This document shows positions 34,016 through 43,870 of a DNA stretch of 64,000 nt, piece by piece. A program made the position numbers and the translations under genes. This DNA comes from Erythrobacter sp. HI0063 (GTDB taxonomy: Bacteria > Pseudomonadota > Alphaproteobacteria > Sphingomonadales > Sphingomonadaceae). Within the stretch, counting starts at the first letter, position 1, and every line of letters starts with the position of its first letter. The notes beneath the pieces are model-generated. The model searched no databases and was not told where the DNA came from. It worked only from the letters and a program-made list of their open reading frames with translations. The stretch covers positions 62,001 to 126,000 of the forward strand of contig NZ_LWFF01000274.1 of NCBI RefSeq assembly GCF_001635685.1. Direction: 5' to 3'.

Positions 34016-35737
34016 TCAGGCGGGCTCGCGCTGATCGGCCGGGCGGTGATCGTGATAGTCGTGATGCTCTTCGATCACAGGCAAGGTTTCGAACTGGTGG
34101 AACGGCGGCGGACTGGACAGCGTCCATTCCAGCGTCGTTGCACCCGGACCCCACGGATTGTTGCCCACCTTCTTGCCCGCCACGAAGGCGTAGACGAGAT
34201 TGGCGAAGAACAGCAGCATGCTGGCAGCCATGATGACATAGCCCCACGAGCTGATCGCGTTCCAGTATTCATAAGCCGGGGTGTAGTCAGGATAGCGGCG
34301 CGGCATGCCCTGGAGGCCCAGGAAGTGCTGCGGGAAAAAGATCACGTTCACGCCGATGAAGAAGCCCCAGAAATGCGCGTGAGCGAGAAATTCGCTGTGC
34401 ATCCGGCCGCTCATCTTCGGGAACCAGTAGTAGAACGCCGCGAACAGCGAGAACACCGCACCCATGGAAAGCACGTAGTGGAAGTGCGCGACTACGAAAT
34501 AGGTATCGTGGACCACATCGTCGATACCGCCATTGGCGAGATAGACGCCGGTCACGCCGCCCACGGTGAACAGGAAGATGAAGCCCATCGCCCACACCAT
34601 AGGGGATTTGAACTCGATCGATCCGCCCCACATCGTGGCGATCCAGCTGAAGATCTTCACGCCGGTCGGCACCGCGATCACCATGGTCGCCGCCGTGAAA
34701 TACATCTTGGTGTTCACGTCGAGGCCGACTGTATACATGTGGTGCGCCCACACGATGAAGCCGACCACGCCGATCGCAACCATGGCGTACGCCATGCCGA
34801 GATAGCCGAACACCGGCTTGCGGCTGAAGGTCGCCACGATCTGGCTGACCATGCCGAAGCCCGGCAGGATCATGATGTAGACTTCGGGGTGGCCGAAGAA
34901 CCAGAACAGGTGCTGGTAGAGCACCGGATCGCCGCCGCCCGCCGGATCGAAGAAGGTCGTTCCGAAGTTACGGTCGGTCAGCAGCATGGTGATGGCGGCC
35001 GCAAGCACCGGCAGTGCAAGCAGCAGCAGGAAGGCGGTGACCAGCACCGACCACACGAACAGCGGCATCTTGTGCAGGGTCATGCCCGGCGCGCGCATGT
35101 TGAAGATGGTGGTGATGAAATTGGTCGCGCCAAGGATCGAGCCCGCGCCGGCAAGGTGCAGCGCGAAGATCGCGAAATCGACGGCCGGGCCCTGGCTACC
35201 CGTAGTGGATAGTGGCGCGTAGACGGTCCAGCCGGTGCCCGCACCGGGGCCGGTGCCGCCGGGAACGAACATCGAGAAGATGAGGCTGAAGAAGCCCGCA
35301 ACGGTCAGCCAGAACGACACGTTGTTCATACGCGGGAACGCCATGTCCGGCGCGCCGATCATCAGCGGAACGAACCAGTTGCCGAAACCGCCGATCATGG
35401 CGGGCATGACCATGAAGAACACCATGATCAGGCCGTGTGCGGTGATGAACACGTTCCACATGTGGAGCGAGGTGTCGAAATCGGACGTGCCGCCCATCAG
35501 CTGGGCCCAATAGGTCAGGTACTGAATACCGGGCTCGTGCAGCTCGGCACGCATGATGCCTGAGATCGCGCCGCCGACGATACCCGCGACGATCGCGAAG
35601 ATCAGGTAGAGCGTGCCGATGTCCTTGTGGTTCGTGGACATGAACCAGCGCGCGAAGAAACCGGGCGTGTGATGCGCGTCATGATCGTGCGCATGATCCT
35701 CGGTATGGGCCTGGAAATGGTCGGCGGTGGTAGCCAT
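34016..35737 (-). CDS. ctaD: Cytochrome c oxidase subunit I
   Basis: Catalytic subunit of the aa3-type oxidase, 573 residues, about twelve membrane helices. Heme a and a3/CuB ligands lie in the typical segments [43 protein letters not shown] (with the His-Tyr crosslink and the proton-channel Glu), [12 protein letters not shown] and [14 protein letters not shown]. The N-terminus (residues 1-24) is His/Asp-rich ([13 protein letters not shown]). The ATG at 35737 is 64 bases after ctaC. A terminator follows. Confidence 0.98.
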   Translation of the reverse strand: MATTADHFQAHTEDHAHDHDAHHTPGFFARWFMSTNHKDIGTLYLIFAIVAGIVGGAISGIMRAELHEPGIQYLTYWAQLMGGTSDFDTSLHMWNVFITAHGLIMVFFMVMPAMIGGFGNWFVPLMIGAPDMAFPRMNNVSFWLTVAGFFSLIFSMFVPGGTGPGAGTGWTVYAPLSTTGSQGPAVDFAIFALHLAGAGSILGATNFITTIFNMRAPGMTLHKMPLFVWSVLVTAFLLLLALPVLAAAITMLLTDRNFGTTFFDPAGGGDPVLYQHLFWFFGHPEVYIMILPGFGMVSQIVATFSRKPVFGYLGMAYAMVAIGVVGFIVWAHHMYTVGLDVNTKMYFTAATMVIAVPTGVKIFSWIATMWGGSIEFKSPMVWAMGFIFLFTVGGVTGVYLANGGIDDVVHDTYFVVAHFHYVLSMGAVFSLFAAFYYWFPKMSGRMHSEFLAHAHFWGFFIGVNVIFFPQHFLGLQGMPRRYPDYTPAYEYWNAISSWGYVIMAASMLLFFANLVYAFVAGKKVGNNPWGPGATTLEWTLSSPPPFHQFETLPVIEEHHDYHDHRPADQREPA

Positions 35738-35801
35738 GGTCTGCTGTTCCTAGCGCTCGGTAAGTCGTCTGTTTCGTTCGATCGGTATCGGGCGGTCTAT
35801 A

Positions 35802-36923
35802 TCAGGTCGTCGGCGACGTGTCTTCAGTCGGCGGGGCACCTGCGCCCGGCGCGCCGGGCTCGGCGCTTTCGGGACCCTGGATCGGCGCCAGCTCGGGTGC
35901 GGCATCCTCGGCATCGCCGAAGGTACCACCCTGGGCGAGCACCCAGGCGCGCCACTGGTCGACCGGAAGAGCTTCGATCGCGATCGGCATATAGGCATGG
36001 CGCGCTCCGCAAAGCTCGGAACACTGGCCATAATACACGCCCGGCTCGTCGATCGTCAGCAGGCGCTCGTTCAGACGGCCCGGGATCGCGTCGATCTTGA
36101 ACCACAGGCTCGGAATGGCGAAGCTGTGGATCACGTCCGCGCCGGTGGTCTGCAAGCGGATCGGCACGCCGACCGGAAGTACGAGACGATTGTCGACCGC
36201 CAGCTGCGGCGGCTCGCCCTCGGCGACGGCCTGCGCTTCGTCCTTCATGTTCGAAATGATCTCGAACCCGCCATTGTCGGGATAGGTGTAGCCCCAATAC
36301 CACTGATACCCGGTCGCCTTGACGGTGACGGCATCTTCCGGCGGCGTTTCGTACTGACGCGCCAGCAGCGAGATGGAGGGAATCGCAATACCGACCAGGA
36401 TCAGGACCGGAACCAGCGTCCAGGCCACTTCGAGCGCGGTGTTGTGAGTCGTCTTCGACGGGGTCGGATTGGCGCGGCGGTTGTACTTCACAACCACCCA
36501 GATGAGCAGAGCGAGCACGAACACGCTGATGACCACCATCACCCAGAACAGGCCGAAGTGAAGGCCGCGCGCGAATTTGCCGATTTCGGAATGCTGGTCC
36601 TGCACGTCGATACCGGCATAGACCGGCATGCCCTTACCTTCGGTCGGAGCCATCGGCGTGTAGCTGCTGCTCGGATCCACGACCGCATCGGGATCGGCGA
36701 CTCCGGCCGCCTGATCGTCGGGCACCTGTTCGAGCGCGGCGGGCGGCGTGATCGCCGGAGCCGGAGCGACCAGATCGCCGGACTGCAGGGTCGTTTCCGA
36801 TTGCGCCTGCGCCGGGTTCGCCGCGACGAAGGCGGCCGCGAAGGCGAGCGCCAACAGGACGACGAGGCCCGCAAGAATGCGGGAGAGGCCGGGGCGGGAT
36901 GCGGTAGGATTAAGGATCGACAT
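35802..36923 (-). CDS. ctaC: Cytochrome c oxidase subunit II
   Basis: Subunit II, which receives electrons from cytochrome c at the CuA centre. The 373-residue protein has a signal-like helix (ILAGLVVLLALAFAAAFVAANPAQA) and an unusually long acidic, Pro-rich linker (about 40-110). Two membrane helices (about 132-152 and 175-195) follow, then the cupredoxin domain. CuA ligands appear as IHSFAIPSLW and YGQCSELCGARHAYMPI. The C-terminal 35 residues are Gly/Ala/Pro-rich. First gene of the ctaCD unit; the 276 bases up to pyrE on the other strand show no clear promoter or structure. Confidence 0.97.
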   Translation of the reverse strand: MSILNPTASRPGLSRILAGLVVLLALAFAAAFVAANPAQAQSETTLQSGDLVAPAPAITPPAALEQVPDDQAAGVADPDAVVDPSSSYTPMAPTEGKGMPVYAGIDVQDQHSEIGKFARGLHFGLFWVMVVISVFVLALLIWVVVKYNRRANPTPSKTTHNTALEVAWTLVPVLILVGIAIPSISLLARQYETPPEDAVTVKATGYQWYWGYTYPDNGGFEIISNMKDEAQAVAEGEPPQLAVDNRLVLPVGVPIRLQTTGADVIHSFAIPSLWFKIDAIPGRLNERLLTIDEPGVYYGQCSELCGARHAYMPIAIEALPVDQWRAWVLAQGGTFGDAEDAAPELAPIQGPESAEPGAPGAGAPPTEDTSPTT

Positions 36924-37199
36924 GCTGTTCCGCTTCGCTAGGCGGGTGCCCCTTCACGCGACAGGAGGGCTCCCCGTGATCGAAAAACGTCCTGGGCAGC
37001 GCATAAGCGCCCTATGCCCACGGGCCGGTTCGGAACGGCCTATAAGCGCGGTTTGCCCCGGCCTCAAGCGCGCGGGGAAAAAAATACGTTTTGCCTGGGA
37101 ACCCAACCCGGTTCGCGCCCGGTGCTCGAAGAGCGGCAGTCTGCCCCAGGCGCTTATGGGGCTTGCAGAACGCACCACAACAGGCTTTGAACCCGCGCC

Positions 37200-37790
37200 A
37201 TGAACGACCCCATGACAGACGAAACCATCCTCGCCGAATTTCGCGCCAGCGAAGCCCTGCTCGAAGGGCATTTCCTGCTCTCCTCCGGCCGCCATTCCGC
37301 GCATTACCTCCAATGCGCGCGCGTGCTCATGGATGCCGAGCGCGCAGGAAGGCTGGCCCGCGCGCTGGTCCAGCGCCTTCCGCGAGAGCTGCGCAACCGG
37401 ATCGACATGGTGGTAAGCCCGGCCATGGGCGGGCTTATCATCGGGCACGAAATCGGCCGCGCGCTGGAAAAAGACGCGATCTTTCTGGAGCGCCCCGACG
37501 GCGTTTTTCATCTGCGGCGCGGCTTCCGGCTGGAAGCGGGACAGAAGGTGCTGATGGTGGAAGATGTCGTGACCACGGGGCTATCCAGCCGCGAGGCGAT
37601 CGCAGCGGTGGCGCGCGAAGGCGGCGAGGTGATCGCCGAAGCGGCGCTGGTCGACCGCAGCAATGGGTCGGTCGATCTGGGCGTGCCTTTCTATCCCCTG
37701 CTCGACATCAACTTCCCGACCTATGCAGAGGACGATGTGCCGCCGGAACTCGCCGCCATTCCCGTGACCAAGCCCGGCAGCCGCGCCTGA
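37200..37790 (+). CDS. pyrE: Orotate phosphoribosyltransferase
   Basis: Makes orotidine monophosphate from orotate and PRPP in pyrimidine synthesis. The 196-residue protein has LLEGHFLLSSGRHSAHYLQ at the N-terminus, VVSPAMGGLIIGHEIGRAL, and the PRPP-binding loop VLMVEDVVTTGLSSREAI (about 117-134). The ATG is at 37200. Opens the plus-strand run pyrE-pdxJ-small membrane protein-acpS-lepB, an order common in sphingomonads. Confidence 0.95.
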   Translation: MNDPMTDETILAEFRASEALLEGHFLLSSGRHSAHYLQCARVLMDAERAGRLARALVQRLPRELRNRIDMVVSPAMGGLIIGHEIGRALEKDAIFLERPDGVFHLRRGFRLEAGQKVLMVEDVVTTGLSSREAIAAVAREGGEVIAEAALVDRSNGSVDLGVPFYPLLDINFPTYAEDDVPPELAAIPVTKPGSRA

Positions 37791-37791
37791 G

Positions 37792-38538
37792 ATGACGCGC
37801 GGCTCTCCCCTGCGCCTGGGCGTAAATATCGATCACGTCGCCACGATCCGCAATGCGCGCGGCGGCGATCATCCCGATCCGGTGCGCGCTGCTGAGATCG
37901 TGGCCAGCGTGGGCGGAGACGGGATCACCGCCCATCTGCGCGAGGATCGCAGGCATATCCGCGATGCCGATCTCAAACGCATTCAGGAAGCGACCGACCT
38001 TCCCCTGAATCTCGAAATGGCGGCGACCGAGGAAATGCTGGCCATCGCGCTGGCCCATGCGCCGTATGCAGCCTGCATCGTCCCCGAAAAACGCGAGGAA
38101 CGCACCACCGAAGGCGGTCTGGATGCAGCGGGCCTGCATAACACTCTTGCCCCCATCGTCGATCGCCTGCGCGAGGCCGATATCCGCGTCTCGTTGTTCA
38201 TCGAGGCGCAGGAGCGGCAATTGGACGCGGCCCTGCGGCTGGGCGCGCCGGTGGTCGAATTTCACACCGGGGAATACGCCCACGCCTTCGAATCCGGCGA
38301 CAGCGAGCGGACCGCCCGCGAGCTGAAGCGCATTGCTGATATGGCCGCTCTTGCTGCCAAGAACGGGATCGAGCCGCATGCGGGCCACGGGCTGACGTAC
38401 GAGAACGTCCAGCCGATCGCCGCCATTCCCCAGCTCGCGGAACTGAATATCGGACATTACCTGGTGGGCGAGGCGGTTTTCGTCGGCCTGGAACAGGCAG
38501 TGCGGCACATGCGCGAATTGATGGACGACGCGCGCTGA
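37792..38538 (+). CDS. pdxJ: Pyridoxine 5'-phosphate synthase
   Basis: Condenses 1-deoxyxylulose 5-phosphate and aminoacetone phosphate to pyridoxine phosphate in vitamin B6 synthesis. The 248-residue TIM-barrel protein shows [18 protein letters not shown] (about 6-23), [24 protein letters not shown] and the late [10 protein letters not shown] and [12 protein letters not shown]. Only one base separates it from pyrE, and it overlaps the next gene by one base (TGATG). Confidence 0.96.
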   Translation: MTRGSPLRLGVNIDHVATIRNARGGDHPDPVRAAEIVASVGGDGITAHLREDRRHIRDADLKRIQEATDLPLNLEMAATEEMLAIALAHAPYAACIVPEKREERTTEGGLDAAGLHNTLAPIVDRLREADIRVSLFIEAQERQLDAALRLGAPVVEFHTGEYAHAFESGDSERTARELKRIADMAALAAKNGIEPHAGHGLTYENVQPIAAIPQLAELNIGHYLVGEAVFVGLEQAVRHMRELMDDAR

Positions 38539-38807
38539 TGGCGAAAGCCTCGTCATCGCGGGACGGTGTGCTGGCGCTCGCCGCAGCGATTCCGTTTCTC
38601 TTGAGCCTCGCCCTGCTCGGCTTCGCGCTGAGTCGGCAGACCCTGCTCGCCTTCGCGATCGGCTGGCCGCTGGTCCAGGTGTTCGGTTACGGCGGTTCCC
38701 TGAAGCTCGCGAAGGGCACAATCGACCATCCGCTCGTCAAGACGCAGATCGTCCTGCACTGGATGATGCTGGCCCTTTTCATCGCTATTCTGGTGCGCGC
38801 GACATGA
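38538..38807 (+). CDS. Small membrane protein of unknown function
   Basis: An 89-residue protein with three hydrophobic stretches ([53 protein letters not shown]). No family recognised. Its ATG overlaps the pdxJ stop and its own stop overlaps acpS (ATGA), so it is certainly part of this operon. It could be an accessory of the membrane or lipid functions around acpS and lepB, but nothing in the sequence says which. Confidence 0.75.
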   Translation: MAKASSSRDGVLALAAAIPFLLSLALLGFALSRQTLLAFAIGWPLVQVFGYGGSLKLAKGTIDHPLVKTQIVLHWMMLALFIAILVRAT

Positions 38808-39205
38808 TTATCGGCCTCGGCTCGGACCTCTGCAATATCGAGCGAATCCAGTCCTCTCTCGACCGCTTCGGAGAACGCTTCGAAAATCGTGTCTTCACCG
38901 AGACGGAACGCGCCAAGGCGCGCAAGCGCCCTTTCACCATCGCCGGAACCTACGCCAAGCGGTTCGCCGCCAAGGAAGCGTTCTCGAAAGCGGTCGGCAC
39001 CGGCTTCAGGCGCGGCGTGTTCATGAAGGATATCGGCGTCGTCAACGCTCCCTCGGGCGCACCCACGCTCGCGCTGACCGGAGGGGCTGCAAAGCGCCTT
39101 GCGGAAATGGTGCCGCCCGGCCATGAGGCGCATGTTCATCTCACCCTCACCGACGATCACCCATGGGCGCAGGCCTTCGTGATCATCGAGGCCTTCCCCG
39201 CATGA
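38804..39205 (+). CDS. acpS: Holo-[acyl-carrier-protein] synthase
   Basis: Transfers 4'-phosphopantetheine from CoA to the acyl carrier protein. The 133-residue product starts [16 protein letters not shown] (metal-binding Asp) and has [17 protein letters not shown] (Glu metal ligand and Lys) and a C-terminal [16 protein letters not shown]. It overlaps both neighbours by ATGA. Confidence 0.96.
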   Translation: MIIGLGSDLCNIERIQSSLDRFGERFENRVFTETERAKARKRPFTIAGTYAKRFAAKEAFSKAVGTGFRRGVFMKDIGVVNAPSGAPTLALTGGAAKRLAEMVPPGHEAHVHLTLTDDHPWAQAFVIIEAFPA

Positions 39206-40083
39206 GTAGCTCCCCCGCCGTGACCAAACGCGCTTCCGATACAACGCAAGATGGCGAGGAAAACGTCAACTGGCTGGCCGAACTGCGCGGGCTTCTGGTG
39301 ATGCTGTTGGCGGTGTTCGCCTTCCACAGTCTGGTGGCGAAGCCGTTCTACATCCCGTCCGAATCGATGATGCCGAACCTGCTGGTCGGCGATCGCCTGA
39401 TCGTGAGCAAATATCCCTATGGCTGGAACTGGTCCTCGATCAGCTTCCACCTCGCCCCGCGTGGGGACTGGCGGATCATGGGATCGACGCCCGAATATGG
39501 CGACATCGTGATCCCCGTCCATCCGGAGCGGGACGAGGATTACATCAAGCGCGTGGTCGGCCGTCCGGGCGACCGGTTCGAGGTCAGGAACGGCCAGATC
39601 ATCCTGAACGGTGTGCCCGTGCCCCAGAAGGTCGAGCCGCCGGTCGATATTCCGGTCGATCTCAATTCGACCTGCAACGACTATCCGGAAATGAAGACCA
39701 CCCTGCCATCGGGCGAACGGGTGTGCGAAATGCCGATCCTGCGCGAAACGCTGCCCAATGGGGCGACTTATCGCATCATCGACCATCTCGATCAGGGGCT
39801 CGACAATTATCCCGAGATCGTGATCCCCGAAGGCCATGTCTTCGTGATGGGCGACAATCGCGACCATTCGGCAGACAGCCGCGCCAGCCTCGACGCGCTG
39901 GGCCTTGGCGGGCCCATCCCGCTGGAAAATATCGGCGGGCGTGCGGAATTCATCACCTTCTCGCTCGACGGGACGACGAACTGGAACCCGATCAGCTGGT
40001 TCACCTCACTACGGGAAGGCCGCGCCTTTACCACTCTGCGCCCACCCATCGTCGAGTCCGCCGCGCGCGCTTCGAAGGACTGA
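39202..40083 (+). CDS. lepB: Signal peptidase I
   Basis: Membrane serine protease that removes signal peptides in the Sec and Tat pathways. From the ATG at 39202 (overlapping the acpS stop) the protein has 293 residues. A single membrane helix (about 30-46) precedes the catalytic Ser55 in [13 protein letters not shown]. The catalytic Lys lies in [13 protein letters not shown], and [14 protein letters not shown] is the box E region. Between them is an insertion of about 50 residues with two cysteines ([17 protein letters not shown]), found in alphaproteobacterial enzymes. The usual follow-on genes rnc and era are absent. Confidence 0.95.
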   Translation: MSSSPAVTKRASDTTQDGEENVNWLAELRGLLVMLLAVFAFHSLVAKPFYIPSESMMPNLLVGDRLIVSKYPYGWNWSSISFHLAPRGDWRIMGSTPEYGDIVIPVHPERDEDYIKRVVGRPGDRFEVRNGQIILNGVPVPQKVEPPVDIPVDLNSTCNDYPEMKTTLPSGERVCEMPILRETLPNGATYRIIDHLDQGLDNYPEIVIPEGHVFVMGDNRDHSADSRASLDALGLGGPIPLENIGGRAEFITFSLDGTTNWNPISWFTSLREGRAFTTLRPPIVESAARASKD

Positions 40084-40086
40084 TAT

Positions 40087-41235
40087 ATGGCAGACGGCGA
40101 TTCTTCCGCTGACGGCAGCGCAGACGCCAAGGGCGAAGACAGAATCGGAACCAGTCCCTCCCGCCTGACCGATCCGGTAATGCGCGAAGAGATGCGGCGG
40201 GCCCTCGTCTGGGCAGGGGTGATCGGCCTGATCGCGCTTACGGTCTATATCTCGCGGTCGCTCCTGGTGGTGTTCGGCGCGCTGGTCTTTGCCGCCATGA
40301 TCGATGGCGGCGCGCGCCTGCTCGGACGTATTCTGCCAATCGCACGCGCCTGGCGCGTGGCGCTCGTGCTGATCCTCTCCGTGCTCTTCTTCGTCTGGCT
40401 CGGCTATTTCGCGGGCTCGACGATTTCGAACGAAGCTGCGCAGTTCCCGGAGCTGGTCCAAGGACAGATTTCAGACCTGTTGGCTTGGGCGCAAGGCAAG
40501 GGCCTCCAGATCGATCAAAGCCAATTACAGAACTACGCGGGCAGCATCACCAGCGGCATCGGCACCCTGACCAGCGCGCTGGGCGGTATTCTGGGCGGCC
40601 TGACCACCATTGTCCTGATTTTGATCATCGGCATCTACGTCGCAGTGGAGCCCAGGCTTTACGAACGCGGCGTCGCCTGGATGATGCCGCGCGAGCGGCG
40701 CGATTCCTTCCACGTCACCGTCGCACGCATGGCGCATACGCTGCGCCGTCTCATGGCCGGGCGGCTGCTCGGCATGTTCGTCGAAGGCGTGTTCACGTAC
40801 ATCATGCTCGCCTGGGTGGCTCCACTGGTCGGGATCGGCGCAGTGCCGATGGCCTCGCTTCTGGCAATCCTGACCGGCCTTCTCGCCTTCGTGCCCAATC
40901 TGGGCGCGCTGGTGTCGGGCGTACTGATGGCGCTGGTCGGATTTTCGGGCGGGATGGATATGGGGATCTACACCATCGCAGTGTATTTCTTCGTCCAGAA
41001 TTTCGATGGCTATGTCGTGATCCCGATGATCGCGAAAAAGACGGTCGACCTCGCGCCAGCGCTAGTCCTTGCCGCGCAATTGGTGATGGGGGTGCTGTTC
41101 GGCATCATCGGCATCTTCCTTGCAGATCCGCTGCTTGCGATGCTCAAGGTCGCGCTGGAACGCCGCGCGGAAGAGAACGAGGCCAAGGGCGAGCGGGTCG
41201 CGAGCCTTGCGGAAGGGTCCAAGAGTGGCGCGTAA
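40087..41235 (+). CDS. AI-2E/PerM-family transporter
   Basis: A 382-residue integral membrane protein of the AI-2E (TqsA/PerM/YdiK) family. It has an acidic N-terminus (SSADGSADAKGED), about eight helices and the family signature near the end: MASLLAILTGLLAFVPNLGALVSGVLMAL and QNFDGYVVIPMIAKKTVDLAPAL. Members export signalling molecules or exchange ions; the substrate here is unknown. It starts 3 bases after lepB and its stop overlaps the next gene's start by 11 bases. Confidence 0.9.
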   Translation: MADGDSSADGSADAKGEDRIGTSPSRLTDPVMREEMRRALVWAGVIGLIALTVYISRSLLVVFGALVFAAMIDGGARLLGRILPIARAWRVALVLILSVLFFVWLGYFAGSTISNEAAQFPELVQGQISDLLAWAQGKGLQIDQSQLQNYAGSITSGIGTLTSALGGILGGLTTIVLILIIGIYVAVEPRLYERGVAWMMPRERRDSFHVTVARMAHTLRRLMAGRLLGMFVEGVFTYIMLAWVAPLVGIGAVPMASLLAILTGLLAFVPNLGALVSGVLMALVGFSGGMDMGIYTIAVYFFVQNFDGYVVIPMIAKKTVDLAPALVLAAQLVMGVLFGIIGIFLADPLLAMLKVALERRAEENEAKGERVASLAEGSKSGA

Positions 41236-42463
41236 GTTCCTGTATGTCATTGCTGTCCTGATCGTCCTCGTGATCCTGGGCGCGATCGCGCTGTCGATCT
41301 GGTCGCGGCAGGCGACCGAAATCGCCTTCGTTCCGCGCGGGGACTTCGTGGAGCAGGAACCGCTCGCCGAAAACGCCTATCAGGATCCGGCCATGTGGTA
41401 TTCGCGCCCGGGCCTCGGCACCGACGATCCGGCGCGCTATCAGCCCGCCCTCGCCCCGGTTCCGGAAGACTCGGCGACCGAAACGCCTTCCCCGCAAGCG
41501 CCCGCCGCAGAACGTGGCCTCGGCACATCCGCGCCGGTGCTGGAGCCCGAGAGCAGCCGCCGAGCCGACCCGGTCGAGGCGGAGGAAATCCCCGATTTCG
41601 CGGTCTTCTTCGTGCCCCCAACAAGCTACATCCAGGCGGGAGGGGACTGGAACGCCTCGCTCGAAGACGGGCTGACCGACGATCGCGCGCGCCTGTTCCT
41701 GCGCGGCATGGCCAGCGCCTTCAATCGTGCCGACGAAATCTGGGCTCCGCGCTATCGCCAGGCGGCGGTCGGCGCCTTTCTGACCGACAGGCCCGAAGCG
41801 GTGATGGCGATCGACGCCGCCTATGCCGACGTGCGCGATTCCTTCCGCTATTTCCTCGACAGCGTCGATCCCGACAAGCCCATCGTGCTTGCGGGCCACA
41901 GTCAGGGCTCGCTCCATGTCCTGCGCCTGTTGATGGACGAGGTTCGCGGCACGCCCGTCAGCGACCGGATCGCAGCCGTCTACGCGCCCGGCTGGCCGAT
42001 CTCGGTCGATCACGACCTGCCCGAACTGCCCTTCCCCGCCTGTGCTGCCGCCGGGCAGACCCAGTGTGTGCTATCGTGGTCGAGCTTTGCCGACGGGGGC
42101 GATCCCGATTTCATCATGCGCCGCTATTCCAGCACGCCCGGCTTCGATGGCGAGCCGCGCGGCGAAGGCCCGATCTTGTGCGTCAATCCGCTGACCGGCG
42201 GCACCGGCGGTTCGGCACCGGCGTCGCGCAATCTGGGTACGCTGGTGCCCGACGAGACGATGACGCGGGCCGATCTCGTGCCCGAAGCCGTCCCGGCACG
42301 CTGCGACGAGCGCGGCCTCCTCCTGATCGGCGATCCCCCGCGCATGGGCGAAGGCGTGCTGCCGGGCGACAATTACCACGTCTACGACATCCCCCTGTTC
42401 TGGGCGAATGTGCAGGCCGACGTAGTCGAGCGGGTGCGGGCATGGATCGACCAGCGCTCGTAA
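41225..42463 (+). CDS. DUF3089 lipase-like hydrolase
   Basis: A 412-residue protein with an N-terminal membrane anchor (FLYVIAVLIVLVILGAIALSIW), a Pro/Glu-rich spacer and an alpha/beta-hydrolase domain of the DUF3089 type. The nucleophile elbow is LAGHSQGS (about 222-229), with TSYIQAGGDWNA before it and PGDNYHVYDIPLFW, holding a candidate catalytic His, near the end. Probably a periplasmic or membrane-bound esterase; the substrate is unknown. GTG at 41225 is the only start that gives a good anchor and it overlaps the AI-2E gene. Confidence 0.8.
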   Translation: MARKFLYVIAVLIVLVILGAIALSIWSRQATEIAFVPRGDFVEQEPLAENAYQDPAMWYSRPGLGTDDPARYQPALAPVPEDSATETPSPQAPAAERGLGTSAPVLEPESSRRADPVEAEEIPDFAVFFVPPTSYIQAGGDWNASLEDGLTDDRARLFLRGMASAFNRADEIWAPRYRQAAVGAFLTDRPEAVMAIDAAYADVRDSFRYFLDSVDPDKPIVLAGHSQGSLHVLRLLMDEVRGTPVSDRIAAVYAPGWPISVDHDLPELPFPACAAAGQTQCVLSWSSFADGGDPDFIMRRYSSTPGFDGEPRGEGPILCVNPLTGGTGGSAPASRNLGTLVPDETMTRADLVPEAVPARCDERGLLLIGDPPRMGEGVLPGDNYHVYDIPLFWANVQADVVERVRAWIDQRS

Positions 42464-42927
42464 CCGATTTCGCGCGGGATTTCGGCGATGCGCTGCCCGA
42501 TGGCGGCGCGCTGCTGGGGCTCGATCTCGGCACCAAGACCGTCGGGATCGCGACCTGCGATGCCGGATGGCGCTATGCGAGCCCGGGCAAGACGCTGCCG
42601 CGCGGAAAATTCACCAAGGATTGCGGCAAATTGCGCGAAATCGTGAACGAACGGTCGATCGCGGGCATCGTCATCGGCCTGCCCCGCAACATGGATGGCA
42701 GCGAAGGCCCCCGCGCGCAGGCGAGCCGCGCCTATGCCAAGAACCTCGCCGCAGCGCTGGAGCTGCCGGTGCTCCTGTGGGACGAGCGCTGGTCGACCGC
42801 CAGCGCCGAAGCCGCGCTGATCGGCCAAGATATGAGCCGGGCCAAGCGCGCGACCCGGATCGACAGCCACGCTGCGGCAGTGATCCTCCAGGGCGCGATC
42901 GACAGCCTCGCGGGCAGCGCGTTCTAA
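42442..42927 (+). CDS. ruvX: Holliday junction resolvase-like RuvX (YqgF)
   Basis: RNase H-fold nuclease of the YqgF/RuvX family, implicated in 16S rRNA 5'-end maturation and Holliday junction processing. From the ATG at 42442 the product has 161 residues. Motifs are LLGLDLGTKTVGIATC (first catalytic Asp), IVIGLPRNMDGSEGPRA, LLWDERWSTASAE (Glu) and RIDSHAAAVILQ (final Asp). It overlaps the DUF3089 gene by 22 bases. Confidence 0.93.
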   Translation: MDRPALVTDFARDFGDALPDGGALLGLDLGTKTVGIATCDAGWRYASPGKTLPRGKFTKDCGKLREIVNERSIAGIVIGLPRNMDGSEGPRAQASRAYAKNLAAALELPVLLWDERWSTASAEAALIGQDMSRAKRATRIDSHAAAVILQGAIDSLAGSAF

Positions 42928-42984
42928 CCGCCCGGCCGTTTTCCCGGCTTGTCATTCCCCGATCCGGCGGGCAGACGCCCGCCC

Positions 42985-43467
42985 ATGTCCGACACGCAAA
43001 CCGCCTTCGATCTTGCCGCCGCCGCGCCCTTTTTGGCATCGCGCGCCCATAATGGCTGGCTTGGCCTGCGCTTTTCCGATCACGGAGAGGATTGGGTGGA
43101 GATGGAACTGCCCTGGCGCGATGATCTGCTGGGCGAGGAAGGCCGCGACGTGCTCGCCTCCGGGCCGATCGTCAGCCTGCTCGACATGGCCGGTGGACTG
43201 TCGATTTGGGCACGGATGGGCAAATTCCGCGCCATCGCCACGCTCGATCTGCGGGTCGATTACACCCGCCCCGCGCGCGAGCGAGCCTCGGTCTTCGGGC
43301 GCGTCCAGTGCTATCGTACAACGCGCTCCGCAGCTTTCGTGCGCGGCATCGCGCATGACGGCGATCCGGACGATCCGGTCGCGCATATGCAGGCGGTCTT
43401 CATGACGGTCGACAAGCGCACCGTCGATCTGCCGAGGGAAACGAGCGGGGAGACGGCCCGTGGCTGA
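42985..43467 (+). CDS. PaaI-family hotdog thioesterase (first of two)
   Basis: A 160-residue hotdog-fold thioesterase: GWLGLRFSDHGEDWVEMELPW, then GPIVSLLDMAGGLSIWARMG on the long helix and TLDLRVDYTRPARERASV on the central strands. The active-site Asp and Gly stand in SLLDMAGG, and the usual HGG triad is replaced by SGP (LASGPIVS). The substrate is probably an acyl-CoA (family knowledge). Overlaps the next thioesterase gene by 8 bases; the pair may form a heteromer. Confidence 0.85.
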   Translation: MSDTQTAFDLAAAAPFLASRAHNGWLGLRFSDHGEDWVEMELPWRDDLLGEEGRDVLASGPIVSLLDMAGGLSIWARMGKFRAIATLDLRVDYTRPARERASVFGRVQCYRTTRSAAFVRGIAHDGDPDDPVAHMQAVFMTVDKRTVDLPRETSGETARG

Positions 43468-43870
43468 CACACCCGATATCGCCCTGCTGACGCCCTATGC
43501 CCGCTCGCTCGGCATTTCGCTCGACCGGTGGGACGGGGAAGCGCCCGTGCTGCGGGTGGACTTTTCCGAAGCGGTGCTGGGACGCCCCGGCGCGCTGCAT
43601 GGCGGCGCGATCAGCGGCCTGCTGGAAACGGCGGGATATGGCGTGCTGCGCGCGGCATTGGCCCGCAGCGGGCGCGAGGCCGGTTTCGTGCCGATCAACA
43701 TCACGGTCCAGTTCATGCGCGCCGGCAATGAAAAGCGCAGTTTCGCCCGCGCGCGCATCGTCAAGCTGGGACGGCGCACGGCCAATCTGTCGGTCGAAGC
43801 GTGGCAGGACGATCCGCTTAAGCCGATCGCCAGCGCGGTGATGAACGTGATGATCCGCGACGCGGATTAG
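43460..43870 (+). CDS. PaaI-family hotdog thioesterase (second of two)
   Basis: A 136-residue hotdog thioesterase with the classic GALHGGAISGLLETAGYG helix (about 46-63) and ITVQFMRAGNEKRSFARARI strands. The start is GTG at 43460 inside the end of the first thioesterase gene. Its stop TAG shares two bases with the TAA of the convergent PBP gene (TTAG at 43867-43870). Having two different hotdog genes in tandem suggests duplication and divergence. Confidence 0.86.
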   Translation: MADTPDIALLTPYARSLGISLDRWDGEAPVLRVDFSEAVLGRPGALHGGAISGLLETAGYGVLRAALARSGREAGFVPINITVQFMRAGNEKRSFARARIVKLGRRTANLSVEAWQDDPLKPIASAVMNVMIRDAD

